A stretch of 64,000 bases of DNA, taken from Methylobacterium persicinum (GTDB lineage: Bacteria; Pseudomonadota; Alphaproteobacteria; Rhizobiales; Beijerinckiaceae). Location of the stretch: positions 62,001 to 126,000 of the forward strand of contig NZ_BPQX01000007.1 of assembly GCF_022179525.1 (NCBI RefSeq). The letters run 5' to 3'. The notes beneath the pieces were generated by a model, which was not told where the DNA came from, searched no databases, and was given only the letters and a program-made list of their open reading frames with translations. Positions 61,365 through 64,000 of the stretch are shown piece by piece. The position numbers and the translations under genes are program-made. How positions within the stretch are numbered: position 1 is the first letter of the stretch; every line of letters starts with the position of its first letter.

Positions 61365-64000
61365 ATGACCGCTGAGGTCCGCACCACTTGCCCGTATTGC
61401 GGCGTCGGCTGCGGCGTGCTCGCGACGCCGGACGGGAAGGGCGGCGCGGCGATCGCCGGCGACGCCGAACACCCGGCCAACTACGGCCGGCTGTGCTCCA
61501 AGGGCTCGGCGCTCGGCGAGACCCTGTCCCTCGACGACCGGCTGCTCCACCCGCAGCTTAACGGCGAGCGGGTCTCCTGGGACGCGGCGCTCGGCACCGT
61601 CGCGGCGGAATTGCAGCGAATCGCCGGGGCCCACGGGCCGGAATCGGTCGCCTTCTACCTCTCCGGCCAGTTGCTCACCGAGGATTATTACGTCGCCAAC
61701 AAGCTCGCGAAGGGCTTCGTCGGCACGCCGCATGTCGAGACCAACTCGCGGCTGTGCATGTCGAGCGCGGTGGCGGCCCACCGCCGGGCCTTCGGCTCGG
61801 ATACCGTGCCCGGCTGCTACGAGGACCTCGACGAGGCGGACCTGATCGTCCTCGTCGGCTCGAACACCGCATGGTGCCACCCGGTCCTGTTCCGCCGGAT
61901 GGCCGACGCCAAGGCCAAGCGCGGCACCAAGTTCGTGGTGATCGACCCCCGCCGCACCCAGACCGGGCAGGAGGCCGACCTGTTCCTCGGGCTCAAGCCC
62001 GGCAGCGACGTGGCGCTGTTCTCCGGTCTCCTCGTCCACCTCACCGAGAACGGCTTCAGCGACCGGGCCTTCGTGGAGGAGCACACGGCGGGCCTCGACG
62101 GCGCCCTCGACCGCGCCCGCCAGATCGCCCCGAGCCTCCAGGCCACCGCCGCTGCGACGGGCTTGGCGGAGGCCGACATCGCCGCCTTCTACGACCTGTT
62201 CGCCCGGACCCGGCGGGTCGTCACCGCCTTCTCAATGGGCGTGAACCAGTCGGTGCAGGGCACCGACAAGGGCAATGCCATCATCAACTGCCACCTCGTC
62301 ACCGGCCGGATCGGCGGGGTGGGGCAGGGGCCGTTCTCCCTCACCGGCCAGCCTAACGCCATGGGCGGGCGGGAGGTCGGCGGTCTGTCCAACATGCTCG
62401 CCGCCCACATGCATTTCGCCCCCGAAGAGGTCGACCGGGTCCGCCGCTACTGGGCCGCCCCGCGGATCATCACCGGCGAGGGCATGAAGGCCGTCGCCCT
62501 GTTCGAGGCGGTGCGCGCGGGCCGGATCAAGGCCCTGTGGGTGATGGGCACCAACCCCATCGTCTCGATGCCCCGGGCCGACCACGTCCGCGAGGCGATC
62601 CGCGGCCTCGACCTGCTGGTTGTCTCCGACATCATGGCCAACGCCGACACCGCCCGGGAGAAGGCCCGTACCACGGTGCTGCTGCCGGCACAGGGCTGGG
62701 GCGAGAAGGACGGCACGGTCACGAATTCCGAGCGGCGGATCTCCCGCCAGCGCCGCTTCCTGCCGATCCCCGGCGAGGCCCGGCCGGACTGGGCGGTGCT
62801 CGCCGAGGTCGGCCGCCGCCTGGGCCACGGCAAGGCGTTCGACTGGCCAAGCGTCGCGGCGGTGTTCCGGGAGCATGCCGGCCTTTCGGCCTACGAGAAC
62901 GGCGGCACCCGGGACTTCGACCTCGGCGGGCTCACCGACATCGCCGACAGCGCTTATGCGGCTTCCGGGCCTGTGCAATGGCCCCTACCCAAGCGCGGCG
63001 GGCCGAAGCCGCGTCTGTTCGCCGACGGGCGGTTCTACACCTTCGACCGACGCGCCCGGTTCGTGGCGGTGCAGCCCCCCGGCCTCGCCGAGGCCGCGGG
63101 GGGAGACCACCCGTTCGTGCTCAACACCGGCCGGGTCCGCGACCACTGGCACACCATGACGCGCACCGGCAAAAGCCAGCGCCTTTCGGCCCACCGGGCT
63201 GTGCCCTTCGTGGAGATCCACCCGGAGGACGCGGCGGCAAGGGGCCTGAGCGAGGGGGGCATCGCCCGGGTCTCGACCGTCCACGGCAGCGCCGAGCTGG
63301 AGGTGATGGTCACCGACGCGGTGGCGACGGGCCAGCTGTTCATGCCGATGCACTGGAACGCCGCCTACGCCTCCGCGGCCCGGGTCGGGGCGCTAGTGCG
63401 CGGAGTGCCGGACCCGGTCTCCGGCCAGCCGGAACTGAAGGCGACGCCCGCCGCCATCGAGGCGGTCGCCTACCGGGCGCGGGGCTTCGTCCTGTCGCGC
63501 ACCGAGGTACCGATGCCCGAGGGCTGGTGGTGGGCCAAGGCCGCGATCCCCGGCGGCTGGGGCGTGCAGTTCGCCACCCAGGACGGGTCGCGGGAGGTCG
63601 CCCTGGCGCTGCGTGGTCTCATCCAGACCGGCGGGCTGGAGCTTGCCGAGTATGCCGACCACGCGAGGGGCCGCTACCGCTGCGCCGTCTACGATGGCTC
63701 CCGCCTCGTGGCGAGCATCGCCGTGGCGCCCTCCGACGCCCGGCCCGATTGGGAGGCGGCCAAGGCGCTCTTCGCGGCGGACGAGCCGGAGGCGGCTGAG
63801 CGCCGGGCGCTCCTGTCCGGCCGGGCCGCCACCGAGGCGGCGGGGCCGGTGGTCTGCGCCTGTCACGGGGTCGGGCTCGACGTCATCGCCGCGACGATCC
63901 GCGCCGGGGCCGGCAGCGTCGAGGCGGTGGGCGCCGCCTGCAAGGCCGGCACGAATTGCGGCTCGTGCATCCCAGAGATCCGCAAGCTGCTGACCGTGGA
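61365..64000 (+). CDS. nasA: Assimilatory nitrate reductase catalytic subunit (3' end outside the window)
   Basis: NasA reduces nitrate to nitrite with a bis-molybdopterin guanine dinucleotide centre. About 878 residues are visible. The N-terminal [4Fe-4S] motif CPYCGVGC (Cys9, Cys12, Cys16) with GRLCSKG, the molybdopterin segments NSRLCMSSAVAAHRR, FSMGVNQSVQGTDKGNAI and LTGQPNAMGGREVGG, and the C-terminal CACHGVG ... TNCGSCIPEIRKLL of a BFD-like [2Fe-2S] domain are present; the end is cut by the window. CCGAGG lies before the ATG at 61365. It needs MobA, encoded at 18.5 kb, and NasC at 56.4 kb for electrons. Confidence 0.95.
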   Translation, partial: MTAEVRTTCPYCGVGCGVLATPDGKGGAAIAGDAEHPANYGRLCSKGSALGETLSLDDRLLHPQLNGERVSWDAALGTVAAELQRIAGAHGPESVAFYLSGQLLTEDYYVANKLAKGFVGTPHVETNSRLCMSSAVAAHRRAFGSDTVPGCYEDLDEADLIVLVGSNTAWCHPVLFRRMADAKAKRGTKFVVIDPRRTQTGQEADLFLGLKPGSDVALFSGLLVHLTENGFSDRAFVEEHTAGLDGALDRARQIAPSLQATAAATGLAEADIAAFYDLFARTRRVVTAFSMGVNQSVQGTDKGNAIINCHLVTGRIGGVGQGPFSLTGQPNAMGGREVGGLSNMLAAHMHFAPEEVDRVRRYWAAPRIITGEGMKAVALFEAVRAGRIKALWVMGTNPIVSMPRADHVREAIRGLDLLVVSDIMANADTAREKARTTVLLPAQGWGEKDGTVTNSERRISRQRRFLPIPGEARPDWAVLAEVGRRLGHGKAFDWPSVAAVFREHAGLSAYENGGTRDFDLGGLTDIADSAYAASGPVQWPLPKRGGPKPRLFADGRFYTFDRRARFVAVQPPGLAEAAGGDHPFVLNTGRVRDHWHTMTRTGKSQRLSAHRAVPFVEIHPEDAAARGLSEGGIARVSTVHGSAELEVMVTDAVATGQLFMPMHWNAAYASAARVGALVRGVPDPVSGQPELKATPAAIEAVAYRARGFVLSRTEVPMPEGWWWAKAAIPGGWGVQFATQDGSREVALALRGLIQTGGLELAEYADHARGRYRCAVYDGSRLVASIAVAPSDARPDWEAAKALFAADEPEAAERRALLSGRAATEAAGPVVCACHGVGLDVIAATIRAGAGSVEAVGAACKAGTNCGSCIPEIRKLLTV

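Overview
The window is a very GC-rich, gene-dense piece of a bacterial chromosome. Family content points to an alphaproteobacterium of the Hyphomicrobiales, and a methylobacterium-like genome is my best guess. The basis is alphaproteobacterial families such as DUF2794, DUF1674/SdhAF4, DUF2336, the NasS/NasT pair, a BluB cobalamin enzyme and a duplicated dCTP deaminase, together with many intergenic palindromic repeats. The genus is inference. I see no phage, transposon, CRISPR array, tRNA or rRNA.

Layout. 1-9.6 kb: a secreted unknown, a soluble PAS chemoreceptor, a GDSL esterase/ThpR pair, an ABC ATPase with an FtsX-type permease, a Bax-inhibitor-1 membrane protein and a DHDPS-like aldolase. 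9.6-24.4 kb: a candidate structured RNA with a strong terminator, bluB, an L,D-transpeptidase, small conserved proteins, and housekeeping genes (rsmB, thrS, coaD, two cyclophilins, mobA, mrp, pncB), then an MmgE/PrpD protein with a twin-arginine signal. 24.5-42.3 kb: an AI-2E-type transporter with an extra C-terminal domain, hisN, a ycjX/ycjF pair, envelope proteins, a lytic transglycosylase overlapping a DUF2336 gene, a 30-residue-repeat protein, speG/argE, apaG and a dCTP deaminase. 42.3-52.6 kb: a minus-strand carbon cluster reading GH15 glucosidase, transketolase, fused transaldolase/glucose-6-phosphate isomerase, 6-phosphogluconate dehydrogenase and 6-phosphogluconolactonase, followed by an HD-GYP protein.

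53.8-64 kb is the most coherent system: nitrate assimilation. NasT (ANTAR antiterminator) and NasS (nitrate sensor) are followed by a long structured leader ending in an intrinsic terminator. Then come a NasC-like FAD/NADH subunit, a NirA-type siroheme nitrite reductase, a CysJ-like flavoprotein in which a [4Fe-4S]-type domain replaces the flavodoxin domain, and the molybdenum nitrate reductase NasA, cut by the window edge. NasT carries His at the position where the receiver domain normally has its phospho-acceptor Asp, consistent with control by NasS sequestration rather than phosphorylation. mobA at 18.5 kb would help supply the molybdenum cofactor.

Two families of imperfect palindromic repeats, of about 110 bp and 90 bp, fill most longer intergenic gaps, and one copy carries a perfect 34-bp tandem duplication. 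A third, simpler GC-rich palindrome occurs in some of the same gaps. Start codons were chosen from Shine-Dalgarno spacing and overlaps; uncertain ones are flagged.
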